DNA of 64,000 nucleotides from Streptomonospora litoralis (GTDB lineage: Bacteria > Actinomycetota > Actinomycetes > Streptosporangiales > Streptosporangiaceae), in NCBI RefSeq assembly GCF_004323735.1, contig NZ_CP036455.1:3715101-3779100 (forward strand). The letters are read 5' to 3'. The notes below the pieces were generated by a model, which saw nothing but the letters and a program-made list of their open reading frames with translations, was not told the origin of the DNA and did no database searches. The stretch's first letter is position 1. Each line of letters starts with the position of its first letter. Of this stretch, positions 58,449 through 64,000 are shown one piece after another. The position numbers and the translations under genes were made by a program.

Positions 58449-58666
58449 TCCTCGGCTTCCTTCTCCGCGTTATGACGACGACGCCATCCTTCGTAGTCCC
58501 ACTCGGCTGAGAGGCGCGCATAATGTTCGAGAGCTTCGATGCGCCGATGGCGTGCGACATACTCGCGCAGAGCTTCGTTCACCATGTCCTTCTTAGTAGT
58601 CAGCCCTGACAGGCGCATGGACTCCGCCAGTGCTTCCACGTCCAGATCGATCTGAGTCAACGCCAT
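58445..58666 (-). CDS. vapB: VapB-family antitoxin
   Basis: 73 residues from the ATG at 58666 (GGAGGTG upstream). It has the short VapB pattern QIDLDVEALAESMRLSGLTTKKDMVNEALREYV, that is an N-terminal DNA-binding part, and then an acidic, Trp-containing tail that would block VapC. It is encoded immediately before vapC with a 4-base overlap. Confidence 0.88.
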   Translation of the reverse strand: MALTQIDLDVEALAESMRLSGLTTKKDMVNEALREYVARHRRIEALEHYARLSAEWDYEGWRRRHNAEKEAEE

Positions 58667-58679
58667 CACCCTCACCTCC

Positions 58680-58696
58680 ATGTATCTGATGTACAT
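58680..58696. promoter_or_regulatory. Autoregulatory operator of vapBC
   Basis: ATGTA-N7-TACAT is a perfect inverted repeat 14 bases upstream of the vapB start, where VapB or VapBC complexes usually bind. Confidence 0.65.
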
Positions 58697-58904
58697 GCTT
58701 ATTGGATGCTATCAACGTCGACTACCTCCAGGGGCGTCGGCAAGCACTCATGCCAACAGATCCCTTTAGATGCCGCCTCCCCTTCGAGCTCCGCGATCGC
58801 GGCGGCCAGGCGACGGCGGTGGCGCAATCGAGCCTTGAGCCGGCAACAGCCCCGGTGATCCTGCCGGCTCCGATGATCGCTCCGCGCACAAGCGCGGCCG
58901 TGAC

Positions 58905-58944
58905 CGCGGGAACGAGCCCCGCACGCCCGGCCCGCGGGAGTGGG
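58905..58944. repeat. 40-bp direct repeat, right copy, flanking vapBC
   Basis: Partner of 57965-58004. Between the vapB promoter (about 58700) and this copy there is no convincing gene. Confidence 0.9.
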
Positions 58945-58966
58945 CTCGGGCGGGCGGTGGGGGCGG

Positions 58967-59362
58967 TCAGCCGCGCACGGCGACGGCGTCGACCTCGAAG
59001 AGCATGCCGGGCATCGCGAGCGCGGCCACGCCCACCAGGGTCTGCGCGGGAGGCCGACTTCCCCAGATCCCGCTGATGCGGGCGGCGACGATACCGAGTT
59101 TGGCGGGGTCGTGATCGACGATGTAGGTACCCAACCGGACCACTTCCCCGTAGCCCAGCCCCACGGCGGCCAGTGCGACGCCCAGGTTCTCCAGCGCAAG
59201 TTCGACCTGGGAATCGAATCCTTCTGCGGCGACGGCTCCCTCGCCACCGGAGGCGTACTGCCCGGCGATGTGCACGGTTTCGCCCACGGCTAGGGCGATG
59301 TGACTGTAACCGAACGTCCGGGGGTCGTGGAGCTCGTCGGGGTTGACGAGGGTGTGCGGCAT
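58967..59362 (-). CDS. RidA/YjgF-family protein
   Basis: 131 residues from the ATG at 59362 (AAAGGA upstream). The Rid fold is indicated by YSHIALAVGETVHIAGQYA, QVELALENLGVALAAVG and MLFEVDAVAV. Archetypal RidA enzymes have a conserved Arg in the [C/S]xxR region before the last strand; here the corresponding stretch AALAMPGMLFEVDA lacks it, so deamination of 2-aminoacrylate is not assured. It lies 36 bases downstream of the MFS gene. Confidence 0.87.
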   Translation of the reverse strand: MPHTLVNPDELHDPRTFGYSHIALAVGETVHIAGQYASGGEGAVAAEGFDSQVELALENLGVALAAVGLGYGEVVRLGTYIVDHDPAKLGIVAARISGIWGSRPPAQTLVGVAALAMPGMLFEVDAVAVRG

Positions 59363-59398
59363 TTCCAGTCCTTTCTCGGTCACCCGGATACTGTCATG

Positions 59399-60667
59399 TC
59401 ATCGGGAGATGGTCGGGCTTGTCGCGTCCGAACGGGGCGCGGCGGGACCGTGCCCCGAATGTGAGCGGTCCGGGGCGTCGGGGCGGCGCCCGAGCGCGAC
59501 GGCGAGGGCTGCGGCGGCGGTCAGCCCGGCGGCGCACCAGAGGGCACCCGAACCGGACAGGCGGTCCACGGCCAGTCCGCCGACGGCTCCGCCGAGCGCG
59601 ATGGAGGCGTTGAAGGCGGATACGAACAGGGCGGTCGCCGATTCGACGGCGCCGGGCGCGCTTTTGATCATCCACGTCTGCAATCCCACCGAGACCCCTC
59701 CGTAGCCCAAGCCCCACAGGAGCAGCAGCACCGCTCCGGACAGGGGTGTCGAGCCGAGAGGCGAGAACGCGCTCAGGGCCGCGGTGAGCACCAGAGCGAT
59801 CACCAGCAACGCAGTGCGCGCGTTGCGCCCGGCCAGAGACCCCGCCAGGGCGTTGCCGCCGAGCTGGGCGGCTCCGAAGCCGAGCAGCAGCATGCCGACT
59901 TGGCCGGCTTCGATGCCGGAGGCCCCGGTCAGCAGCGGCCGGACGAAGGTGTAGGCGGTGAAATGCCCGGTGACGAGGAGGGCCGTGGCCGCCAATCCCA
60001 GGCGAACTCCGGCGTTTCCCGCGAAGGCCGCGCGCATTCCGGCGAAGGCAGAGGGCGGCCCTGCGGGCAGCGTCGGCACCAGCACCAGCAACAGGACCAG
60101 CGCCGCTGCGCCCAGCGCCGCCACGCAACCGAACGCGAACCGCCAGCTGACGAGGTCGCCTGCGAACGTGCCCGCCGGCACCCCGATCAAGGAGGCGGTG
60201 GAGACACCGCCGAACACCACGGCCGTGGCACGCGCGACATGGCGTTCGGGCACCAGCCGCACCGCAAGCCCGCCGGCGATCGCCCAGAAGCCGCCGATGC
60301 CCGCGCCCACGGCGACACGAGCGGCCAGCAGCACCGCGAAGGTGGGCGCCAGGGCGCTCGCGAGGTTGGCGAGTGCCATCAGCCCGATCAGCGCGGCCAG
60401 GATGGTCCTGCGATCGATCCGGCCGAGGGCCGCGGTGACCGTCGGCGCGGCGGCCGCGGCGGTGACCCCGGGCACAGTCACCATCAGCCCGGCGGTCCCC
60501 GCGGAGACGTCCAACTCGGCGGCGATCGGGGTGAGCAACCCGACGGGCAGGAGCTCGGTCGTCATCAGCGCGAAGATGCCCAGCGCCACTGCGCAGACGG
60601 CCGACCACGCCTTCAGGGGTGGCGGTCGGTTCGTGTCCTGCTCGGTGATTGCCGTCTCCGCAGTCAC
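59399..60667 (-). CDS. MFS transporter (DHA1-type)
   Basis: 422 residues from the GTG at 60667. Twelve membrane helices are apparent. The start ALGIFALMTTELLPVGLLTPIA and ARVAVGAGIGGFWAIAGGLA are typical of the AraJ/sugar-or-drug efflux branch of DHA1. It follows the Rrf2 gene by 100 bases on the same strand. The spacer includes an AT-rich stretch with repeated GGATAT/ATATCC. Confidence 0.9.
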   Translation of the reverse strand: MTAETAITEQDTNRPPPLKAWSAVCAVALGIFALMTTELLPVGLLTPIAAELDVSAGTAGLMVTVPGVTAAAAAPTVTAALGRIDRRTILAALIGLMALANLASALAPTFAVLLAARVAVGAGIGGFWAIAGGLAVRLVPERHVARATAVVFGGVSTASLIGVPAGTFAGDLVSWRFAFGCVAALGAAALVLLLVLVPTLPAGPPSAFAGMRAAFAGNAGVRLGLAATALLVTGHFTAYTFVRPLLTGASGIEAGQVGMLLLGFGAAQLGGNALAGSLAGRNARTALLVIALVLTAALSAFSPLGSTPLSGAVLLLLWGLGYGGVSVGLQTWMIKSAPGAVESATALFVSAFNASIALGGAVGGLAVDRLSGSGALWCAAGLTAAAALAVALGRRPDAPDRSHSGHGPAAPRSDATSPTISR

Positions 60668-60767
60668 GGGGCATCACCGCCATTAACCAGGATATCCAAT
60701 ATCCAGAATCCTTCCATAGTAAAGCGGGCATCGTCCGGGTCATGCGGAACGTGCGCGTAGGCGCCGC

Positions 60768-61256
60768 TCAACCGCCGGTGCGTGCGAACCAGCTGCGCGT
60801 GGCAACCGGGACCTCAGGCGACCCGCTCTCAACGTCGGCCTTGATATCGGCGAGCGTCCTGCCTGCGAGCTCTCTGCGCCAGACGAGTTCGGCCTGGCGC
60901 ATCGCGAGGTTGATCCGGCAGGGCGAATCCCCGCCGCCTCCGGCGGCCGCGGCCGGGCCGCGGTTGCGGATCTCGGTGCAGCGGAACGCCTCGTCGGAAC
61001 CTTCGATGGCCGTCACGACATCCATCAGCGTGATCTCTCCGGGCTCGCGGGCCAACCGGAATCCGCCGCTCGGCCCCGGCGTGGAGTAGACGATCCCGGC
61101 GCGGGCGAGCCGCTGCAGCTGCTTGTTCATGTAGGCGTGCGGCAGCTCGTAGAACTCCGCCAGCCGCGCGGCTCGAACGGCCCGCTCAGGACCACACCAG
61201 GCGAGGTTGAGGCAGCAGTGCAGCGCCCACTCGACGCCCTCGTTCATCGTCCGCAT
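60768..61256 (-). CDS. Rrf2-family transcriptional regulator
   Basis: 162 residues from the ATG at 61256. The winged helix is clear: RAARLAEFYELPHAYMNKQLQRLARAG and STPGPSGGFRLAR, with EITLMDVVTAIEG. Cysteines at FRCTEIRNRG and SPCRINLAM flank a Gly-rich loop in the position where IscR/NsrR-type proteins bind a cluster, though only two are in place. It probably controls itself and the MFS-RidA genes. Confidence 0.9.
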   Translation of the reverse strand: MRTMNEGVEWALHCCLNLAWCGPERAVRAARLAEFYELPHAYMNKQLQRLARAGIVYSTPGPSGGFRLAREPGEITLMDVVTAIEGSDEAFRCTEIRNRGPAAAAGGGGDSPCRINLAMRQAELVWRRELAGRTLADIKADVESGSPEVPVATRSWFARTGG

Positions 61257-61262
61257 AATTCT

Positions 61263-61277
61263 GGACTTTACATGTCC
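61263..61277. promoter_or_regulatory. Operator-like palindrome before the Rrf2 gene
   Basis: GGAC-N7-GTCC lies 7 bases upstream of the start codon, with an AT-rich centre, as for Rrf2-family autoregulatory sites. Confidence 0.5.
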
Positions 61278-61301
61278 GGGATTGTCCGTGGCAACTCGCC
61301 C

Positions 61302-61460
61302 ACCCCGCTGCGGAGCAACCTGAGAGGCGAAGACGACCTCTGGCGCATTCGAGTCGGCGACTATCGGGTTCTGTACAGTATCGATGACGGCGAACTCGTC
61401 GTCATCGCGGTGCGGATCGCTCACCGCAGCGACGTCTACCGGGACCTCGACCAGGCCCAC
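61302..61460 (+). pseudogene. RelE-family toxin, C-terminal fragment
   Basis: The frame reads LRGEDDLWRIRVGDYRVLYS then VVIAVRIAHRSDVYR, the characteristic last half of RelE/ParE toxins. The N-terminal half and an antitoxin gene are absent; the upstream sequence is the promoter region of the Rrf2 gene. It is a remnant. Confidence 0.75.
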
Positions 61461-61499
61461 GGAGCCGACGCCCTCCGTCGATCTCGGGCCACACTCTTC

Positions 61500-61534
61500 G
61501 TACACGTGTATGATTCCCTCACGAGTACGTGTAC
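61500..61534. repeat. Inverted repeat upstream of the small Cys-containing gene
   Basis: GTACACGT (61500-61507) and ACGTGTAC (61527-61534) are perfect inverted repeats with a 19-base centre, about 30 bases before the GTG start at 61565. It may be an operator. Confidence 0.5.
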
Positions 61535-61564
61535 GCAGACCCACTACCGAAGGGACGCACCGCC

Positions 61565-61864
61565 GTGGTCACCGAGGTCTTCACCCGCAAGTATTGCGAT
61601 CCGCACGCCGTCCGCGAGGAGAAGGTCGAGGCGACGGACGTCATCCAGTTCGCCTGGGAGGGCACCGTCCGCGAGGTCGACGCCTGCGACGAGTGCACGA
61701 AGGAGCACCAGGCCCGCTACGAGCCGCTGGTCGACTACTCCCAGCCGGTGAAGAAGCGCCGCACCAAGAAGTCCGAACCCAAGGCCGACACGGCGCCTTC
61801 GCCCGGCGGCGACTCCGCCCCCGCCGACTCTGCGGCGGACGCCGAGGACTCCGCGGACTCCTGA
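61565..61864 (+). CDS. Small Cys-containing protein with Lys- and acidic-rich tail
   Basis: 99 residues from the GTG at 61565 (AAGGGA upstream). The N-terminal 60 residues contain RKYCDPH and DACDECTKEHQARYEPLV, a possible zinc site, followed by a basic patch (VKKRRTKK) and an Ala/Asp/Ser tail. Similar small proteins are common in actinobacteria and are uncharacterised. It is followed at once by a terminator. Confidence 0.7.
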   Translation: MVTEVFTRKYCDPHAVREEKVEATDVIQFAWEGTVREVDACDECTKEHQARYEPLVDYSQPVKKRRTKKSEPKADTAPSPGGDSAPADSAADAEDSADS

Positions 61865-61875
61865 CCCGCTTCCGG

Positions 61876-61911
61876 CCGGTCGCCGGGCACTGGCGCACGC
61901 CCGGCGACCGG
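61876..61911. terminator. Hairpin terminator of the small Cys-containing gene
   Basis: CCGGTCGCCGGGC (61876-61888) and GCCCGGCGACCGG (61899-61911) form a perfect 13-bp stem starting 11 bases after the stop. Confidence 0.85.
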
Positions 61912-62037
61912 TCCGCCCCGACCCCGGCAGGGCTACTCGGGGGCCCCGGCCGCTCGGGCGGCTCGAACGGCCGGGCGTGCGACGCACGAGGCTGCGCCGC
62001 CGCCCGCATCCCGCGCCCCCGCGACGGGACGATACGA

Positions 62038-62077
62038 GCGGGGGAGGCCGGTGCCCCATTTCACCGGTCTCCCCCGC
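62038..62077. terminator. Hairpin terminator of the ACT-GNAT gene
   Basis: Arms 62038-62053 and 62062-62077 form a 16-bp stem with one G-T pair. It stands 25 bases beyond the stop of the minus-strand gene. Confidence 0.8.
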
Positions 62078-62102
62078 CGCTTCTCAGGATGGCTTTCTCG
62101 GG

Positions 62103-63194
62103 TCACGCACCTGCGGCTCCGGGCTCGGTCATCAGACTCGTCAGCCGGCCCGTGCGCCGGGCCGGAACGGTGCCCGCGACGGGCAGCCGGGCCTGCACGA
62201 CCCCGTCGCGCGGCAGGCCGACCGTGGCGCCCTTCCGCCGCATGATGCGCGTCATGGCCCGGTTCCCGGCCACCGTCTCCGCGCGGACCTCGGCCAACCC
62301 CCAGTCGGCGGCGACGGCGGTCAAGGCGCCGGTCAGCGCCGTGCCCACGCCCCGCTGCTGCCAGGAGTCCTCGACCAGGAAGGCGATCTCGCCGACGCCG
62401 GGGTCGAGGGTGTACATCAGGTGGGCCAGCGCGATCGGTTCGCCGCCCTTGAGCGGGCGCGCGAGCAGTGTGAGGCCGTACTCGGGGTCGCAGAACACCC
62501 CGAGCATGCGCGGGGTCAGTCGCCGCATGCTGGAGAAATAGCGTCCCCGGGTGGTCTCCGGCGAGCAGCGGGCGTGCAGCCGCTGGATCGCCTCCGCGTC
62601 CGACGCGCCGGCCTGGCGCACGTAGAGGTCGACTCCGCGGTGCGTGGCGACCGCGCCGTCGGTGGGCGCCGCGCCGGTGGGCGGCAGCACCGAGCGGACC
62701 AGGGCGTCGGCGCGGGCGGACTCGGTCCAGGTGAAGGGCTGGTCCACACGGCGCAGCCGGACCCCGCGCAGCGGGCCGACCGGCACCACCAGGGTGGTCT
62801 CGGGTTCCTCGGGGAACTCGGGCGCCGGGCGGGTGAGGTTGGTCCATCGGGCGTCGTCGGCGAGCAGCAGTTCGCCCAGCGCCTCGGGCAGCCGGTTGGG
62901 TTCGCTGCGCAGCCGGGCGGTGAGCAGGAGGGCCTTGGTGACGTCGTCGCCGACCTCGCGGGGCTGGGCGGGTACGGCCACGACCGAGTCGGTCACGCTC
63001 CGGCGGGCGACCTCGCGCAGCAGCGTGTGGTGCTCGTGCGGCACGTCCACGATGAACTCGTCCACCACTCCGGCGGCGTCGGCGTGGATGGACAGGCCGA
63101 CGATGTTGCCGCCCTGCGACGCCATCGCATCGACCAGCCCGGCGAGCCGACCGGGGCGGTCCTCGACGACGGTGCGGATGCGCCAAAGAGCCAT
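62103..63194 (-). CDS. ACT domain-GNAT acetyltransferase fusion protein
   Basis: 363 residues. Residues 1-75 are an ACT domain (RIRTVVEDRPGRLAGLVDAM and GGNIVGLSIH), a regulatory ligand-binding module often for amino acids. Residues about 190-345 are a GNAT domain: VRQAGASDAEAIQRLHARC, IAFLVEDSWQQRGVGTAL (acetyl-CoA loop QxxGxG/A) and ETVAGNRAMTRIMRRKG. It would acetylate a small molecule or protein under control of an effector bound to the ACT domain. It stands alone between two hairpin terminators. Confidence 0.88.
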   Translation of the reverse strand: MALWRIRTVVEDRPGRLAGLVDAMASQGGNIVGLSIHADAAGVVDEFIVDVPHEHHTLLREVARRSVTDSVVAVPAQPREVGDDVTKALLLTARLRSEPNRLPEALGELLLADDARWTNLTRPAPEFPEEPETTLVVPVGPLRGVRLRRVDQPFTWTESARADALVRSVLPPTGAAPTDGAVATHRGVDLYVRQAGASDAEAIQRLHARCSPETTRGRYFSSMRRLTPRMLGVFCDPEYGLTLLARPLKGGEPIALAHLMYTLDPGVGEIAFLVEDSWQQRGVGTALTGALTAVAADWGLAEVRAETVAGNRAMTRIMRRKGATVGLPRDGVVQARLPVAGTVPARRTGRLTSLMTEPGAAGA

Positions 63195-63345
63195 GCCGTC
63201 CCCCTAACCGATGGGCGCGCCGCGGGACCTGCTGCGGCCTACGGCTCTGCGCGCCGACTCCCGTACAGCATGGAATGGCGACGTTTCGGGCGTGCTACAC
63301 GCGAGTAAGTTCCGCTGACATCTCGTCGGCCGTGCGGTGCGGCAT

Positions 63346-63384
63346 GCCCCGGCCTCCCCCGCTGCGAGCGGGGGAGGCCGGGGC
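63346..63384. terminator. Perfect 18-bp hairpin terminator after hutI
   Basis: Arms 63346-63363 and 63367-63384 are perfect complements with a 3-base loop. It touches the hutI stop codon. The core GGGGGAGGCCGG is shared with the terminator at 62038-62077. Confidence 0.85.
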
Positions 63385-64000
63385 TCAAGGGCGGCCCGCC
63401 ACCAGCTCCCCGTCCTTCCAGACGGCGGCGACCTGCGGCACCCCGGGCCGATAGGCGAGGTAAAGCGGATTGGGCGCCTCCAGCAGCACCATGTCGGCGC
63501 GGGCGCCCGCCGCCAGGTGCCCGACGTCGTCGCGGCGCAGGGCGGCGGCGCCGCCGGCGGTGGCGGCCCGCAGCGCCTCCTCCGGCGACATGCCCATCTC
63601 GCGCACGGCCAGCGCGATGCACAGGGCCATGCTGGAGCTGAAGCAGGAACCGGGGTTGCAGTCGCTCGCCAGGGCCACCCGGGCCCCGGCGTCGAGCAGG
63701 GCGCGCGCGTCGGGGTAGGGCTGGCGGGTGGAGAAGTCCACCCCGGGCAGCAGGGTCGCCACCGTCGCCCGCCCCTCGGCGGCGGAGTCGGCCAGGGCGG
63801 CGACGTCGTCGGCGGTGAGGTGGGTGCAGTGGTCCACGGACGCGGCGCCGGCTTCCACGGCCAGCCGCACTCCGGGGCCGGGGCCGAGCTGGTTGCCGTG
63901 CACCCGCGGCGCGAGGCCGCGCCGCCGTCCGGCCTCCAGGACCCGCCGCGCCTGCTCCTCGTCGAAGGCGCCGCGCTCGCAGAACACGTCGATCCACCGG
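63385..64000 (-). CDS. hutI: Imidazolonepropionase (C-terminal part)
   Basis: About 205 residues are visible; the 5' end lies beyond the right edge. HutI features are clear: [20 protein letters not shown], the metal/catalytic region [24 protein letters not shown], and [17 protein letters not shown] with [16 protein letters not shown]. The enzyme opens the imidazolone ring in histidine breakdown. Confidence 0.93.
   Translation of the reverse strand, partial: RWIDVFCERGAFDEEQARRVLEAGRRRGLAPRVHGNQLGPGPGVRLAVEAGAASVDHCTHLTADDVAALADSAAEGRATVATLLPGVDFSTRQPYPDARALLDAGARVALASDCNPGSCFSSSMALCIALAVREMGMSPEEALRAATAGGAAALRRDDVGHLAAGARADMVLLEAPNPLYLAYRPGVPQVAAVWKDGELVAGRP

Noticed and set aside
58702-59076. 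Plus-strand open frame between vapB and ridA
   Set aside because: It crosses the 40-bp repeat and the 3' end of ridA and has no conserved-looking sequence.

Overview
This is a very GC-rich window with strong third-position GC bias, no tRNA or rRNA genes, and gene orders typical of actinobacteria: ctaA/ctaB beside tkt-tal-zwf-opcA-pgl, and a CYP154/CYP157-type P450 pair. The Cel9A-like cellulase carries a 14-bp operator (TGGGAGCGCTCCCA) matching the CelR site described in Thermobifida fusca. A member of the Nocardiopsaceae or a close relative is the best guess; this is inference, not a measured placement.

Layout. 1-5.8 kb: a catabolic locus with tripartite tricarboxylate-type transporter genes and a GntR/FCD regulator on the minus strand, divergent from a mandelate-racemase-like enzyme, an atypical SDR and an FAH-family hydrolase; palindromic operator-like sites lie at both promoters. 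6-9.6 kb: two related small membrane proteins around an enoyl-CoA hydratase/amidase pair. 9.7-11 kb: GC-rich repeats and copy 1 of a ~640-bp duplicated non-coding element. 11-16.5 kb: a lone LuxR HTH, a cation/H+ antiporter, a PhnB-like protein, a phosphoesterase and two overlapping P450 genes. 17.3-20.2 kb: secreted GH9 cellulase. 20.4-23.4 kb: ABC exporter behind a SoxR-type promoter, SRPBCC protein, ArsR remnant. 23.4-27 kb: heme A synthase, PrsW-like protein, protoheme IX farnesyltransferase. 27.6-34.5 kb: pentose phosphate cluster. 34.5-35.3 kb: copy 2 of the duplicated element, here bounded by long inverted repeats. 35.7-40.7 kb: sugar ABC transporter divergent from a Gfo/Idh/MocA oxidoreductase, with LacI-type boxes between.

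41-56 kb is the accessory centrepiece: a minus-strand type III CRISPR-Cas island, best read as III-D-like. It holds cas6, a small NLTPH-type protein, a degenerate interspersed-repeat tract, a Can1-like tandem CARF nuclease, a cas10 with no recognisable HD domain and an AGDD palm motif, a cas7-like gene, csx10, a small unknown gene, a double-RAMP fusion, a csx19-like gene and a large RAMP gene. Most junctions are 4-base stop/start overlaps. No cas1 or cas2 is present. The likely logic is target RNA recognition by the RAMP backbone, cyclic oligoadenylate synthesis by Cas10, and activation of the CARF nuclease.

56-64 kb: two unrecognised genes divergent from cas6; a vapBC toxin-antitoxin pair lying between 40-bp direct repeats, the first of which begins at the stop codon of the preceding gene; an Rrf2/MFS/RidA group; a relE fragment; a small Cys-containing protein; an ACT-GNAT fusion; and the 3' part of hutI.
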